The notes below the pieces were generated by a model. The model searched no databases, was not told the DNA's origin, and saw nothing but the letters and a program-made list of their open reading frames with translations. Positions 25,359 through 33,332 of a DNA stretch of 64,000 nucleotides are shown here, piece by piece; within the stretch, counting starts at the first letter, position 1, and every line of letters starts with the position of its first letter. The translations under genes were made by a program, and so were the position numbers. The stretch comes from CAYVQF01 sp964454015 (GTDB lineage: Bacteria; Myxococcota_A; Bradymonadia; UBA4248): the NCBI GenBank assembly GCA_964454015.1, contig CAYVQF010000007.1, positions 62,001-126,000 of the forward strand, written 5' to 3'.

Positions 25359-25391
25359 TGGGGACGAGGGGCGCGGTGGGGAAAAGTGGGG
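25359..25391 (+). promoter_or_regulatory. Second MraZ-box-like cluster, plus orientation
   Basis: On the plus strand AGGGG (25367), TGGGG (25377) and TGGGG (25387) recur with an exact 10-base period, with another TGGGG at 25359. This is the spacing of MraZ sites, but in the orientation opposite to mraZ and about 350 bases from its start. Confidence 0.4.
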
Positions 25392-25470
25392 ACAGCACCC
25401 CACGGCAGCAGCGCACCGACGCCGCGCGGACAAAGTCTGCCACGGCGCTGGAGATGGGGACCGACCAGCC

Positions 25471-26448
25471 TCAGTCGACCTGGTTGAAAACGAAAACCCG
25501 CAAGCGTGCGCTGCGAGCCCGCGGATTGCGCTGGCACTCGCCCTCAGAGGCCACGACGGCTTTGCGGGGCTGGATGATGCCAAGGGGTTGCAGCCCGCAG
25601 GCGCACAGGGGGAGACGAGGCGGGCAGGTGCAAGGCGAGGCCCAGGCCCTGAATGTGTGCTTCACGCGCCGATCTTCACCAGAATGAAAGGAAATGATCC
25701 CCAGTCTTCCACCGGGCCGCAGCCACTGAGGGGCCACCGACAAGAGCTGCTCCAAAGCCCCGAGCTCGTCGTTGACGGCGATGCGCAACGCCTGAAAGAC
25801 AGTGGTCGCGGGATGAATCTTGCCCGGGCGGGGACGGCCAAAGAGGCGCTCGCACAGGGAGCGCAGCTCAATGGTGCGGGTCATCTGCCCTTGAGCGGCT
25901 TGCTCCTTCAACGCCGCCGCCACTCGCCCCGGACGGGAGACATCGCCGCCCTCGGACAAGGCCCGCGCCAGGTCACGGGGGCTGACGCGCTGCACATAGT
26001 CGGCGGCGCTCTCCCCGCGCTGGCTCATCCGCATGTCCAGCGGCCCGTCCTGACTGAGGGAGAAGCCGCGTGAACCCTGGTCGAGCTGATGAGAGCTGAG
26101 CCCGAGATCGGCCAAAATGACGTCCACCCCGCCCCCCTGCTCTGTGGTGGGGCGCATTCCCATGGCCCGGAGGTGGGTGTCGATCTCGGCGAAAGAGCCA
26201 AGGGCAAAAGCGCAGGGCACGGGCGCGTCGCTCAAGCGGGACTGGGCAGCGACCATGGCGTCGGGGTCGCGATCGATACAGAGGAGGCGGCCGCCTGGGG
26301 CCGCGCGCTGCGCCAGTGGGTAGGCGTGCCCTGCGCCGCCGACCGTGGCGTCGACGACGATGTCGCCAGGGCGCACGGCGAGGTGATGCAAGACCTCGTC
26401 GAGTAGGACGGGCAGGTGATGGAAGGGCGCGACGACAGCGGTGGGCAT
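25471..26448 (-). CDS. rsmH: 16S rRNA (cytosine(1402)-N(4))-methyltransferase
   Basis: 325 residues. It methylates C1402 of 16S rRNA with S-adenosylmethionine. Family motifs are present: HLPVLLDEVLHHL at the N-terminus, SAM-binding VVDATVGGAGHA (about 33-44) and CIDRDPDAM, then ILADLGLSSHQLD, GFSLSQDGPLDMRM, TVFQALRIAVNDEL and IISFHSGEDRRVK near the C-terminus. A pair of Cys clusters (SPCTCPPRLPLCACG) near the end is common in such homologues. In most bacteria it follows mraZ; here it precedes it on the same strand. The gene upstream ends 27 bases before this start. Confidence 0.96.
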   Translation of the reverse strand: MPTAVVAPFHHLPVLLDEVLHHLAVRPGDIVVDATVGGAGHAYPLAQRAAPGGRLLCIDRDPDAMVAAQSRLSDAPVPCAFALGSFAEIDTHLRAMGMRPTTEQGGGVDVILADLGLSSHQLDQGSRGFSLSQDGPLDMRMSQRGESAADYVQRVSPRDLARALSEGGDVSRPGRVAAALKEQAAQGQMTRTIELRSLCERLFGRPRPGKIHPATTVFQALRIAVNDELGALEQLLSVAPQWLRPGGRLGIISFHSGEDRRVKHTFRAWASPCTCPPRLPLCACGLQPLGIIQPRKAVVASEGECQRNPRARSARLRVFVFNQVD

Positions 26449-26475
26449 GAGCGCAGTTCTCGGTACGGGTAGGCT

Positions 26476-26928
26476 TCAATGCGACAGGGCGAGCCAGGCG
26501 ATGACCGTTGCCAGGAGCAAGGTGAGGCCACCGACGACGAGCGCCACAGGATCGGGCGCAAGCTGTCGCTGGAGGGTGGCCATCCGCTGTGCCAAAGCGG
26601 GCTCAGGCGCGTCGCCGGACGCAATGGCCCCTCGCGCCTGGGCTAGGAGGCGGCGGGCGGCGCGGAAATCACCAACATTATAATGATGCTCCGCGTCCTG
26701 ACAGAGGCGCTCGCTTTCTTGACATAGCACCGCCGGAGCGTGGCCGCCATCGGGTGCGGGTGCTGCCGGCGGCGCGTCTGCCGTGCTGGGTTCAGTCGCG
26801 CTGGCCTCGACTGGCGGGCCAACCGTCCCCGCGGGATCCGCCGCATCCGCAGGCGCGGCGGCAGGAGACGATGCCTGTGGCTCCAAGGAAACCGCCGCAT
26901 CCTGTGCGTTATGGGCTGGCAGGCGCAT
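26476..26928 (-). CDS. Small tail-anchored protein of unknown function
   Basis: 150 residues. The first 65 are Ala/Pro/Ser-rich and probably disordered. Residues about 70-125 are helical, with the TPR-like pair CQDAEHHYNVGDFRAARRLL and an ALAQRMATLQRQL helix. A hydrophobic segment close to the C-terminus (VALVVGGLTLLLATVIAWLAL) is a plausible tail anchor. It lies between a 59-residue gene and rsmH, in the position where ftsL-like or other division genes can occur, but no FtsL heptad coiled coil is visible. Function unknown. Confidence 0.6.
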   Translation of the reverse strand: MRLPAHNAQDAAVSLEPQASSPAAAPADAADPAGTVGPPVEASATEPSTADAPPAAPAPDGGHAPAVLCQESERLCQDAEHHYNVGDFRAARRLLAQARGAIASGDAPEPALAQRMATLQRQLAPDPVALVVGGLTLLLATVIAWLALSH

Positions 26929-26972
26929 GCCTCAATCCACGGGGTGGGCTCGGTTGCGGGGCAGAGCGGGTG

Positions 26973-27152
26973 CTAGTCGGCCACCTTGTCGTGGTCGCTG
27001 TAGCGCAAGTACTTGGAGAGAATCCACACCTTCTTGCCCGGGGCATATTCGACTTCCATGGTCTGGCTCTTGGGCACCATTTTCTTGCAAACGTAGCACA
27101 TGATCCGCGGCTCGTCGGCTTGTTTCTCCGTGCTTTCTACTTGATCGACCAT
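26973..27152 (-). CDS. 59-residue CxxC protein of unknown function
   Basis: The ATG at 27152 is preceded by an excellent ribosome binding site (GAGGGAG, eight bases away). The 59-residue product has a charged N-terminus (VDQVESTEKQ), one CxxC (MCYVCKKM at about 18-25), then KSQTMEVEYAPGKKVWI and a basic/aromatic end with LSKYLRYSDHDK. With only two cysteines a zinc site would need dimerisation or His54; a redox CxxC is the alternative. It is soluble, with no signal. It heads the set going on to the 150-residue gene and rsmH and is divergent from lspA. Confidence 0.65.
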   Translation of the reverse strand: MVDQVESTEKQADEPRIMCYVCKKMVPKSQTMEVEYAPGKKVWILSKYLRYSDHDKVAD

Positions 27153-27536
27153 GGAATTCGCTCCCTCTCGGAAATGACATGCAGGTGTTGAACTTGGCTG
27201 CTTTGTCTACAGAAGCCTGGCCTGCTCGGCAGCAGATGACGCCAGAGCGAGGCTTCCGCGCAAAAGCACCGGCGCACCTAGCTAGCACATCAGGGGGAGT
27301 GGGGCAAGCTTCTTCCACGTGCGCGGAGGCGTGCGGCACCGCGCCGCGGCGAAAGTCCTCTCCGGGAATGAAAGCCCTGGGCGCCGCCCTTGTGTTGGAT
27401 GGCTCCAGCGGACGAAGACTTTCAGGCCGGTGCCAGGTGTGCTAGAAGCTTCAGGCCACGCGCTAGGTTCGCGCAGACCCTTCTCTGCCCCTGTGACGCC
27501 ACGTGCGGGCCGAGGTCGCTTGGAGACAGGAGACAG
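27153..27536. other. Divergent intergenic region upstream of lspA
   Basis: 384 bases without a gene on either strand that I can support. GTGCTAGAAG at 27439-27448 could be a -10 for lspA (TAGAAG) with a weak -35 (TTTCAG) 17 bases upstream. Nothing else clear was found. Confidence 0.45.
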
Positions 27537-28298
27537 ATGAAAACGGAACATGCCAAGTTCATTATGATCGCCGTCATCTTGCTGGCGGGCGTGCTCACGG
27601 ACCAGATCTCTAAGCTGTGGGCCGAGGCGAACCTCGCTTCGCCGCGCTACGAGGACTCGGCCTTGGTGCTCGAGGTTGACGCCGCCGCCGACGCCATGGC
27701 CTTGGAAGAATTTCTGGTGCTCAAGCTCGAGGGGACGCGCGCCGAGGACGTGGAGGTGATCGCGCGCCGCTTCAGCCAGCGCGATGGGATGATGCTGGGG
27801 CCCAAGAGCACCTTGCGCGCCGGGGACGAGGTGACCATTGGCTTGCGTCCCATCACGGTGATTGATGGCTACTGGGACTATATGTACGCCCGTAACCCTG
27901 GCGCTGCCTGGAGCTTCCTCGCGACGGCCGATGAAGGCTTCAGGCGGTGGTTCTTTTTTCTCACGAGCTTCATCGCCATCTGCCTCATCGGCTATTTTTT
28001 GGTACACGCCGAGTGGCAGCAGAAGCGCTTGATCATCGCGCTGTCTTTGGTCTTGAGTGGCGCCATCGGCAACCTGATCGACCGCATCAACTATGGCTAT
28101 GTGATCGATTTCATCGCCTGGCACGTCGGTGAGACCTACTGGCCGACCTTCAACTTGGCCGACGCTTACATCAGTATTGGGGTGGGGCTGATGGCCATCG
28201 AGTTGTTGTTGGGGCACCGCGCGGCCAAGGCGAGCGCCGCAGGTGCAAAGGACGAGGTGGCTGAAGCAGGCGACGCGGCGGAGAATCGCGAGCATTAA
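27537..28298 (+). CDS. lspA: Lipoprotein signal peptidase (signal peptidase II) with insertion
   Basis: 253 residues, about 85 more than usual. LspA cleaves the signal peptide of prolipoproteins after lipidation, within the inner membrane. The catalytic features are there: YARNPGAAWSF (about 119-129), GAIGNLIDRINYGYVIDF with the first Asp, and FNLADAYISIG with the second. TM1 (about 8-24) is followed by an acidic insertion of roughly 75 residues (about 33-108) on the periplasmic side, rich in Ala, Glu and Asp. A charged C-terminal tail follows the last helix. The ATG at 27537 follows GGAGACAGGAGACAG. The next gene, lgt, begins 16 bases on. Confidence 0.93.
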   Translation: MKTEHAKFIMIAVILLAGVLTDQISKLWAEANLASPRYEDSALVLEVDAAADAMALEEFLVLKLEGTRAEDVEVIARRFSQRDGMMLGPKSTLRAGDEVTIGLRPITVIDGYWDYMYARNPGAAWSFLATADEGFRRWFFFLTSFIAICLIGYFLVHAEWQQKRLIIALSLVLSGAIGNLIDRINYGYVIDFIAWHVGETYWPTFNLADAYISIGVGLMAIELLLGHRAAKASAAGAKDEVAEAGDAAENREH

Positions 28299-28313
28299 GC
28301 GTGGGGGCGGGTG

Positions 28314-29330
28314 ATGTACCCAGTCTTGTTGGGGGAGGGGGAGTGGGCCCTGCCGTCCTACTTCACCATGTTGATGGTGGGGTTTTTCGTCGGGGTGGCC
28401 TTGTTGCGGCGCCAGGCGATGCAGGCCGGTTGGGATCTCCGCAAGGTCGTGGATCTGGCGTTGATCCTCTTGGTGGCTGGGGTGGCGGGGGCGCGTCTCT
28501 TTCACGTGCTCTTTGATGGCTACCTGATGGACTACGTGCATTTGTGCACGGATCCTTTGGCGCTGGCCCAGCCCCTGCCCGACGGTACGTCATGTACGAG
28601 CGATGCGATGTGCCTGGCGGCTCAAGGGCAGGGTCACGATATTGGCGCCATTTGCCACGACGCCGGCCCCCAGGGGCGCTGCGTGCCCGAGCGGGACTGT
28701 TTGCGGGCGTTGAAGTTCTGGAGCGGCGGGCTCACCTACTACGGGGGCTTCCTCTTGGCGCTCCTGGCAGCCTGGTGGACGACGCGGCGGTGGCGGTGGT
28801 CTCTGCTACATTTCGCCGATCTGGCGGCGCCATCGGTCGCGCTGGGCTTGGTCTTTGGGCGCCTCGGTTGCTTTCTGGCGGGGTGTTGTTTCGGTGCGCC
28901 CTGTGCGGGGCGCTGTGGGGTCACTTTTCCCGTGGGCTCTGACGCCTGGCGCTTGCACCGGGAGAGTGAGCGGGAGGCGCTGGTGGCCCAATACCAGGCC
29001 ACGGGCGAGTGGTCGTCGCTGCCGGTGCACCCGACGCAGCTCTATGAGGCGGGCGCCATGTTGCTGGTCTTTGTGGGCTTGTGGTTCTGGTTGCGTCCGA
29101 GGCGGCGTTTCCATGGGGAGTCTTTGGGCTGGCTGTTGTTGTCCTACGGGGTGATCCGTTTCGTCGTCGAGTGGTGGCGAGCTGACATGCGGGGGGCGCT
29201 GTGGCTGTTTTCCACTTCACAATGGTTGAGCCTCCCCCTGGTTGTGTTGGGGTTGTGGTTGTTGTTGCGCCAAGGTCGGGTGGCGGTAGCGCCGCTGGCG
29301 TCGCCTCCGTCCGGTAGGCAGGAAACCTAG
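28314..29330 (+). CDS. lgt: Prolipoprotein diacylglyceryl transferase, first copy
   Basis: 338 residues. Lgt moves diacylglycerol from phosphatidylglycerol to the lipobox Cys. Polytopic, with the N-terminal LPSYFTMLMVGFFVG helix, AGARLFHVLFD, GGLTYYGGFL (the His/Tyr active-site region), GRLGCFLAGCCFG and VHPTQLYEA. A periplasmic loop of about 55 residues (about 78-133) between GARLFHVLFD and FWSGGLTYY contains six cysteines and looks like a small disulfide domain. A GTG three bases upstream is an alternative start. It lies directly between lspA and a second lgt copy. Confidence 0.93.
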   Translation: MYPVLLGEGEWALPSYFTMLMVGFFVGVALLRRQAMQAGWDLRKVVDLALILLVAGVAGARLFHVLFDGYLMDYVHLCTDPLALAQPLPDGTSCTSDAMCLAAQGQGHDIGAICHDAGPQGRCVPERDCLRALKFWSGGLTYYGGFLLALLAAWWTTRRWRWSLLHFADLAAPSVALGLVFGRLGCFLAGCCFGAPCAGRCGVTFPVGSDAWRLHRESEREALVAQYQATGEWSSLPVHPTQLYEAGAMLLVFVGLWFWLRPRRRFHGESLGWLLLSYGVIRFVVEWWRADMRGALWLFSTSQWLSLPLVVLGLWLLLRQGRVAVAPLASPPSGRQET

Positions 29331-29331
29331 C

Positions 29332-30483
29332 ATGTATCCAGACTTGTTGGAGATATTTGGTATCGACTTGGTGGGCCTCACCTTCGAGCGCTGGTTGTGG
29401 CTGGCTGCCTTGGGGCTGTCGCTGTGGGGGCTCGTGGGGACGTGGCAGCTCTGGCGCGCGGGCGGGCGCGTCGAGGCGGCGGTCCGTGGCGCGTTGTCCT
29501 TGGGGCTGCTGGGCTGGGCTGGGCTTCGGGCTTGGGCCGCCTGGCAGCGGCCAGAGGCCTACCAGCTCTTTTTCAAGGAAGAGCTGGTGATCCACACCTA
29601 TGCTTTCTGCATCGTCCTGGGCTTCGTCGTGGGGGTATGGCTGGCGTGGCGCGAGAGCCTGCGCCTGGGGCTGGGGCGCGGGACCTTGATCGATGCGGCG
29701 TTTTGGGCGCTCATTGCGGGTTTTTTGGGGGCGCGGCTGCTCTTCGTGATCGTGGGTTTGGGTGACTACATCGACGCTTGCGTCGCGCCAGAGAAGGTCG
29801 GGCTGAGCGAAGCCGACTGCTTCTTGGTGTTGAAGTTCTGGCAGGGTGGGGTGGTTTTCTACGGCGCGTTCATCGGTGGTGCGGTGGCGGTTTGGCTCTT
29901 TGGGCGTCGCCGCAAGGTCTCCGTGCCCTTGCTGTTGGATGCCGCGGCGCCATCCCTGGCGCTGGCGCATGCCTTTGGCCGGCTGGGTTGTTTGGGGGCG
30001 GGGTGCTGCTGGGGCGAGGTCAACACGGCGGGATGGGGCGTGGTTTTTCGCCTCGGTCAGATGCCCTATGGCGACATGTTCGACCGCTACGCGGCGGGGG
30101 ATCCTGTGGTCGATCCGGCGCCATTGATGACGGGTTGTACGGCGCCGCTGCATCCGACGCAGCTCTATGAGGTCTTTGGAGAGCTGAGTATTTTCTTCAT
30201 GCTTCTGGCGTGGCGTGGTTACAAACGGGTGCACGGTGAGCTCATCGCGGCCTGGGTGGCGCTCTATGGTTTCTTTCGCATCTGGAGCGAGACCATGCGC
30301 GGCGATCGCGTGCGCGGCTATCTCTTCGAGTGGCAGGTGGATGGGATCAACGACTTTTTGGGGTTGCCACTGTCGCACCCGACCTTTCTGAGCACCTCAC
30401 AGGTGGTTGGCTTGGCGCTGGGGCTGGCGGGGCTGGGGCTGGTGGCGTGGTTGCGGCGGCAGCGGGCGCAGGTGCGTCCATGA
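29332..30483 (+). CDS. lgt: Prolipoprotein diacylglyceryl transferase, second copy
   Basis: 383 residues. Second, divergent Lgt paralogue placed one base after the first. Core motifs: ELVIHTYAFCIVLGF, GARLLFVIVG, GGVVFYGAFIGG, GRLGCLGAGCCWG, LHPTQLYEVFGE and the SETMRGDRVRG loop. It has an additional N-terminal membrane region (about 15-85) in front of the usual first helix. Both copies keep the family residues, so neither looks degenerate. Sub-specialisation for different signal peptides is possible but unproven. It ends 8 bases before the convergent M16 peptidase gene. Confidence 0.92.
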   Translation: MYPDLLEIFGIDLVGLTFERWLWLAALGLSLWGLVGTWQLWRAGGRVEAAVRGALSLGLLGWAGLRAWAAWQRPEAYQLFFKEELVIHTYAFCIVLGFVVGVWLAWRESLRLGLGRGTLIDAAFWALIAGFLGARLLFVIVGLGDYIDACVAPEKVGLSEADCFLVLKFWQGGVVFYGAFIGGAVAVWLFGRRRKVSVPLLLDAAAPSLALAHAFGRLGCLGAGCCWGEVNTAGWGVVFRLGQMPYGDMFDRYAAGDPVVDPAPLMTGCTAPLHPTQLYEVFGELSIFFMLLAWRGYKRVHGELIAAWVALYGFFRIWSETMRGDRVRGYLFEWQVDGINDFLGLPLSHPTFLSTSQVVGLALGLAGLGLVAWLRRQRAQVRP

Positions 30484-30490
30484 TGGGGCG

Positions 30491-31876
30491 CTAGTCGGCT
30501 TCTAGGGCGACGTCTTGGTCGAAGTGCTTGGCCATGACCTGCCGGGCTCTTTCCATGCCCTTGGGGCCGAGGTCGCCGATCAAGACGACGCGCTGTCCCC
30601 CCTGGAAGAAGAGCTGCTCCGCCACTTGGCGCACCTCGTCGGGGTTGACCTCGAGGAGGCGTTGGCAGCGCGCCCTGGGATCGGCGATTTGTCCGCGGTG
30701 GGCCAGGGCGACGAGCCACTGGGCCAGCGCGCTGGGGCGATCCAGCAGGCTCTGATGCTCCCAGACGATGCGGCGCTTGGCGCGCTCCATTTCATCGGCG
30801 GGGGCTCGCTCCGTGGCGAGCACCCTGAGCACACCGAGGACCTCATCGAGGATCCGGGCGACGCGGCGATGGCGGCAGGCGATGCGGGTGGCGAAGAGGG
30901 AGCTGTCGCGGAAGGCTGCGACGAAAGCTTCGACGTCATAGATCAGGCCGAGCTCATCGATGAGTCGGCGCGGTAGTCGGCTGCTGAGGCCGTCGTCGAG
31001 GAGGCGAACGGCCAGCTCGAGGGCGGGATAGCTGGCGCTGTCGTGGGCCGGCGCGCGCATACCCAAGGCCATCTCCGTTTGGCCGGCACCATCGTAGCGC
31101 CGGCAGCGCAGCTTGGGCTGGGCCACCAGGGCTGCCGGCGGCGCGTCCAGTGGGCCACATGGCCCGCCCGGGATTTGGCCGAAGCAGTGGCGCACGGTCT
31201 CCATGCTCTGGTTCACGTCGTCGATGCGGCCGACGATGGCGATGACTGTCAGGGGTCCGCGATAGAAGGACGCATAGTGGTCGAGCACGGCCTTCTTGGT
31301 GAGGTGCTGGAGGGTTTGGGGGGTGCCAGCGATGCTGCGCCCCAGGCCGCCGGCGAAGAGGGCTTCGATGAGGAGGTCGTCGGCGCTGATGAGACGCAGC
31401 TCTTCATCGTAGTCCGCCAGGATTTCTTCGAGGATGATCTCGCGCTCGGCGGCGATGCCCGTCAGCTTCGGGGACAGGATGCACTGGGCCAGGAGATGGA
31501 GGCCCTGGTCGAGGCTCTCGGGTGGCAGTTGGGTTTCGTAGCTGGTGTTCTCGCGCGAGGTGTAGCCGTTGAAGTTTCCCCCGATGTCTTCGAAGGCGGC
31601 GTTGAGGGCGCGCAGCGAGGGGTGGGTGGCGCTTCCGCGGAACATCAAGTGCTCGAGGAGATGGGCCACGCCGTGCGAGGCGGGGGCTTCGTCGCGGCTG
31701 CCGACGCCAAAGGAGACCGAGAGAGAGACGCGGTGCAGATGGGGGAGGTTACAGAAGACGACGTGGGCGCCGTTGTCGAGGATCTGGGTGGCCATGGGCA
31801 GCGGCTCGGGCAGACGCAAAGCCAGGGCGGGAGAGAGGCGGGTGCTTTGGGAGCGGTGCGAAGGTCGTCGCGGCAT
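30491..31876 (-). CDS. M16-family zinc metallopeptidase
   Basis: 461 residues. A pitrilysin/insulinase-type peptidase or processing-peptidase beta-like protein. The inverted zinc motif HxxEH is intact at HLLEHLMFRG (about 70), with the distal Glu region EREIILEEIL about 75 residues later. The C-terminal half has the Arg/Tyr segment SSRLPRRLIDELGLIYDVEA. No signal peptide is visible from the chosen ATG at 31876 (AAGGAA upstream), so it is probably cytoplasmic, or functions with an unseen partner; a longer N-terminus at 31936 is possible. Substrate unknown. Confidence 0.9.
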   Translation of the reverse strand: MPRRPSHRSQSTRLSPALALRLPEPLPMATQILDNGAHVVFCNLPHLHRVSLSVSFGVGSRDEAPASHGVAHLLEHLMFRGSATHPSLRALNAAFEDIGGNFNGYTSRENTSYETQLPPESLDQGLHLLAQCILSPKLTGIAAEREIILEEILADYDEELRLISADDLLIEALFAGGLGRSIAGTPQTLQHLTKKAVLDHYASFYRGPLTVIAIVGRIDDVNQSMETVRHCFGQIPGGPCGPLDAPPAALVAQPKLRCRRYDGAGQTEMALGMRAPAHDSASYPALELAVRLLDDGLSSRLPRRLIDELGLIYDVEAFVAAFRDSSLFATRIACRHRRVARILDEVLGVLRVLATERAPADEMERAKRRIVWEHQSLLDRPSALAQWLVALAHRGQIADPRARCQRLLEVNPDEVRQVAEQLFFQGGQRVVLIGDLGPKGMERARQVMAKHFDQDVALEAD

Positions 31877-31958
31877 GGCTTCCTTGGGGTAAAAAAGGCA
31901 AGGCAGCCAAGCGCCTCGGCATTTTGCCTGGGGCACTTAGCTGGGGTAGCGTGGTTTT

Positions 31959-31994
31959 GTTGTCGACGGACAACGACTCCTTGCCGGCCGGCAA
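31959..31994. promoter_or_regulatory. Two adjacent palindromes in a divergent promoter region
   Basis: GTTGTC-GACG-GACAAC (31959-31974) and the perfect 14-mer TTGCCGGCCGGCAA (31981-31994) lie between the M16 peptidase gene and a small lipoprotein gene. Either could be an operator. No direct evidence of function. Confidence 0.25.
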
Positions 31995-32114
31995 AGCATG
32001 TGACTTTGACAGAGGCGCGCTTGGGAAGACTTGACGTGGTGCGGCAAATAGGCCATAGCGCGTCAGCATGTTCCCGGAGCAACGAAGATGGCGTTTGCGA
32101 CCCATGGAGCAAGG

Positions 32115-32276
32115 ATGAAAATGAATGCCAAAAGATGGATGCTGCTTTCAATCACCCTGATGTCACTGCTGGCTGCCGGCTGCTCGAGCCACACCGTGGT
32201 GGCTGGCAACCTCTTTTCCATGCTCGTCGCCATTGGTCTCTTTTACTCCACCATCAACCTGCGCAAGGCTGGCTGA
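32115..32276 (+). CDS. Small lipoprotein, 53 residues
   Basis: ATG at 32115 with GGAGCAAGG upstream. A short lipoprotein signal: MKMNAKRWMLLSITLMSLLA then AGC, so Cys21 or so would be lipidated, leaving only about 33 mature residues with SSHTVVAGNLF and one hydrophobic stretch (MLVAIGLFYST). A second membrane contact is likely. It resembles the many small entericidin-like or YgdI-like lipoproteins in size only. Function unknown. The stop lies 3 bases from the stop of the convergent lipoprotein gene. Confidence 0.65.
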   Translation: MKMNAKRWMLLSITLMSLLAAGCSSHTVVAGNLFSMLVAIGLFYSTINLRKAG

Positions 32277-32279
32277 GGC

Positions 32280-33332
32280 TCAGGGCAAGGTCAGAGTGTA
32301 CTCGTAGGTGAACGCCTCACCGCCGCGACCATTCCAGTCCAAAACGGCGAATGAGAAGGTCTCGATGAGGCCATCGCAGCCCGAGTCACAGGCGCGGAAG
32401 TCACTTCCCTGCAGATTGATGGTGCCAGCGCCGAGGGTGTCGCTGACGATCTTGTGCCAGAGCCAGTCGCCGCCGAGGGTCTTCATGCCCACCGCGGCGA
32501 TGTCGAAGTCGTTGCCAGCGCCGGTGCGCCGCAAGTTGACCTGGGGTTTGGCCGTGGCTTGAGCTTGGAAAACCACATAGTTGGTATCGCCGCGCTGGCT
32601 CAGGGTCCCTGTGCGGACGATGGGGTTGCTTCCAGCGACGAGCCCCAAATCCTGGGGTGGCTCGGCGAGCTCACGCACGCGCAGGATATAGCCGTAATCG
32701 GGTCCGCCGACGAAGTTGTCGCAGTTGGCGTAGTGGGTCTGAGGGTTGAAGCGTTCGTAGTTGGTGGCGTCTTCGATGATGATGTAGACAGGCACCTCGT
32801 TCTTGAAGGGCGCGCGCAGGGTGGTGCGGGCGTGGCCGATGTTGCCGTCGAGGCCATTGCTGTAGGTCATGGCCTTGCCCATGTCGTGGGTGGTGATGAC
32901 CGGGATCATGCGCGAGCCCGTGGCGGGTTCGACGGTAATCTCCCAGAGGGTCCCCACAGGGGCCGAGATGGCGACGATGTCGATGTCGGGTCCAGCGCCG
33001 TTGGCGTAGGTGTGACAGTTGCCATCGATGACCCCGCGCATGCCTTTGAAATCTTTGTAGCGAAAGATGGGGGGCGTCGCGTCGTGGCCACAGGTGGAGA
33101 AGCAATCGGCCAACTCCGTCTCTGGCGTACCGCCCTCGAAGACCAGGCCCGTTTCATCGACATCCGGGCCAATATCGACGAGATCGATGATCTCCTCGGC
33201 GACCTCGTGGGTGTCGGCCACCTCGACGAGATCCACCACGTCGTGGGTGTCTTTCTCTTCTACGGGGTCGTCGTCGCAGGCCGCCAAGGTGCCCGCGGCC
33301 AGCAAGCAGAGGAGAAGTCCCAAATATCGCAT
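32280..33332 (-). CDS. Lipoprotein of unknown function with Asp-rich linker
   Basis: 350 residues. Signal MRYLGLLLCLLAAGTLAAC with standard lipobox LAAC, followed by DDD (Asp at +2, which in E. coli keeps lipoproteins in the inner membrane). Then an acidic, Val/Asp/Glu repeat-like linker (DVVDLVEVADTHEVAEEIID) to about residue 65. The mature domain is beta-rich with two similar halves (DIDIVAISAPVGTLWEITVE; DFDIAAVGMKTLGG) and four or more cysteines (CFSTCGHD, CDSGCDG) that may form disulfides. It looks like a pair of pre-peptidase-C-like jelly-roll domains, but I cannot confirm that. Promoter region 33333-33605 shows nothing clear. Confidence 0.72.
   Translation of the reverse strand: MRYLGLLLCLLAAGTLAACDDDPVEEKDTHDVVDLVEVADTHEVAEEIIDLVDIGPDVDETGLVFEGGTPETELADCFSTCGHDATPPIFRYKDFKGMRGVIDGNCHTYANGAGPDIDIVAISAPVGTLWEITVEPATGSRMIPVITTHDMGKAMTYSNGLDGNIGHARTTLRAPFKNEVPVYIIIEDATNYERFNPQTHYANCDNFVGGPDYGYILRVRELAEPPQDLGLVAGSNPIVRTGTLSQRGDTNYVVFQAQATAKPQVNLRRTGAGNDFDIAAVGMKTLGGDWLWHKIVSDTLGAGTINLQGSDFRACDSGCDGLIETFSFAVLDWNGRGGEAFTYEYTLTLP

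Larger units (their letters stand above)
25007..25470. other. rsmH-mraZ intergenic region with regulatory sites
   Basis: 464 bases, including an A/T-rich core at about 25190-25260 that stands out from the GC-rich surroundings. From rsmH towards mraZ it contains plus-oriented TGGGG repeats, a minus-strand promoter candidate, a hairpin with T-tract, a second minus-strand promoter and sense-oriented TGGGN repeats. Each is listed separately. An open frame of 160 codons on the plus strand (25005-25487) runs across all of this and looks non-coding. Confidence 0.6.

Noticed and set aside
25005..25487. Plus-strand frame of 160 codons between mraZ and rsmH
   Set aside because: It overlaps promoters, MraZ-box-like repeats and a terminator and has a Lys-rich, repeat-like translation from the A-tracts.
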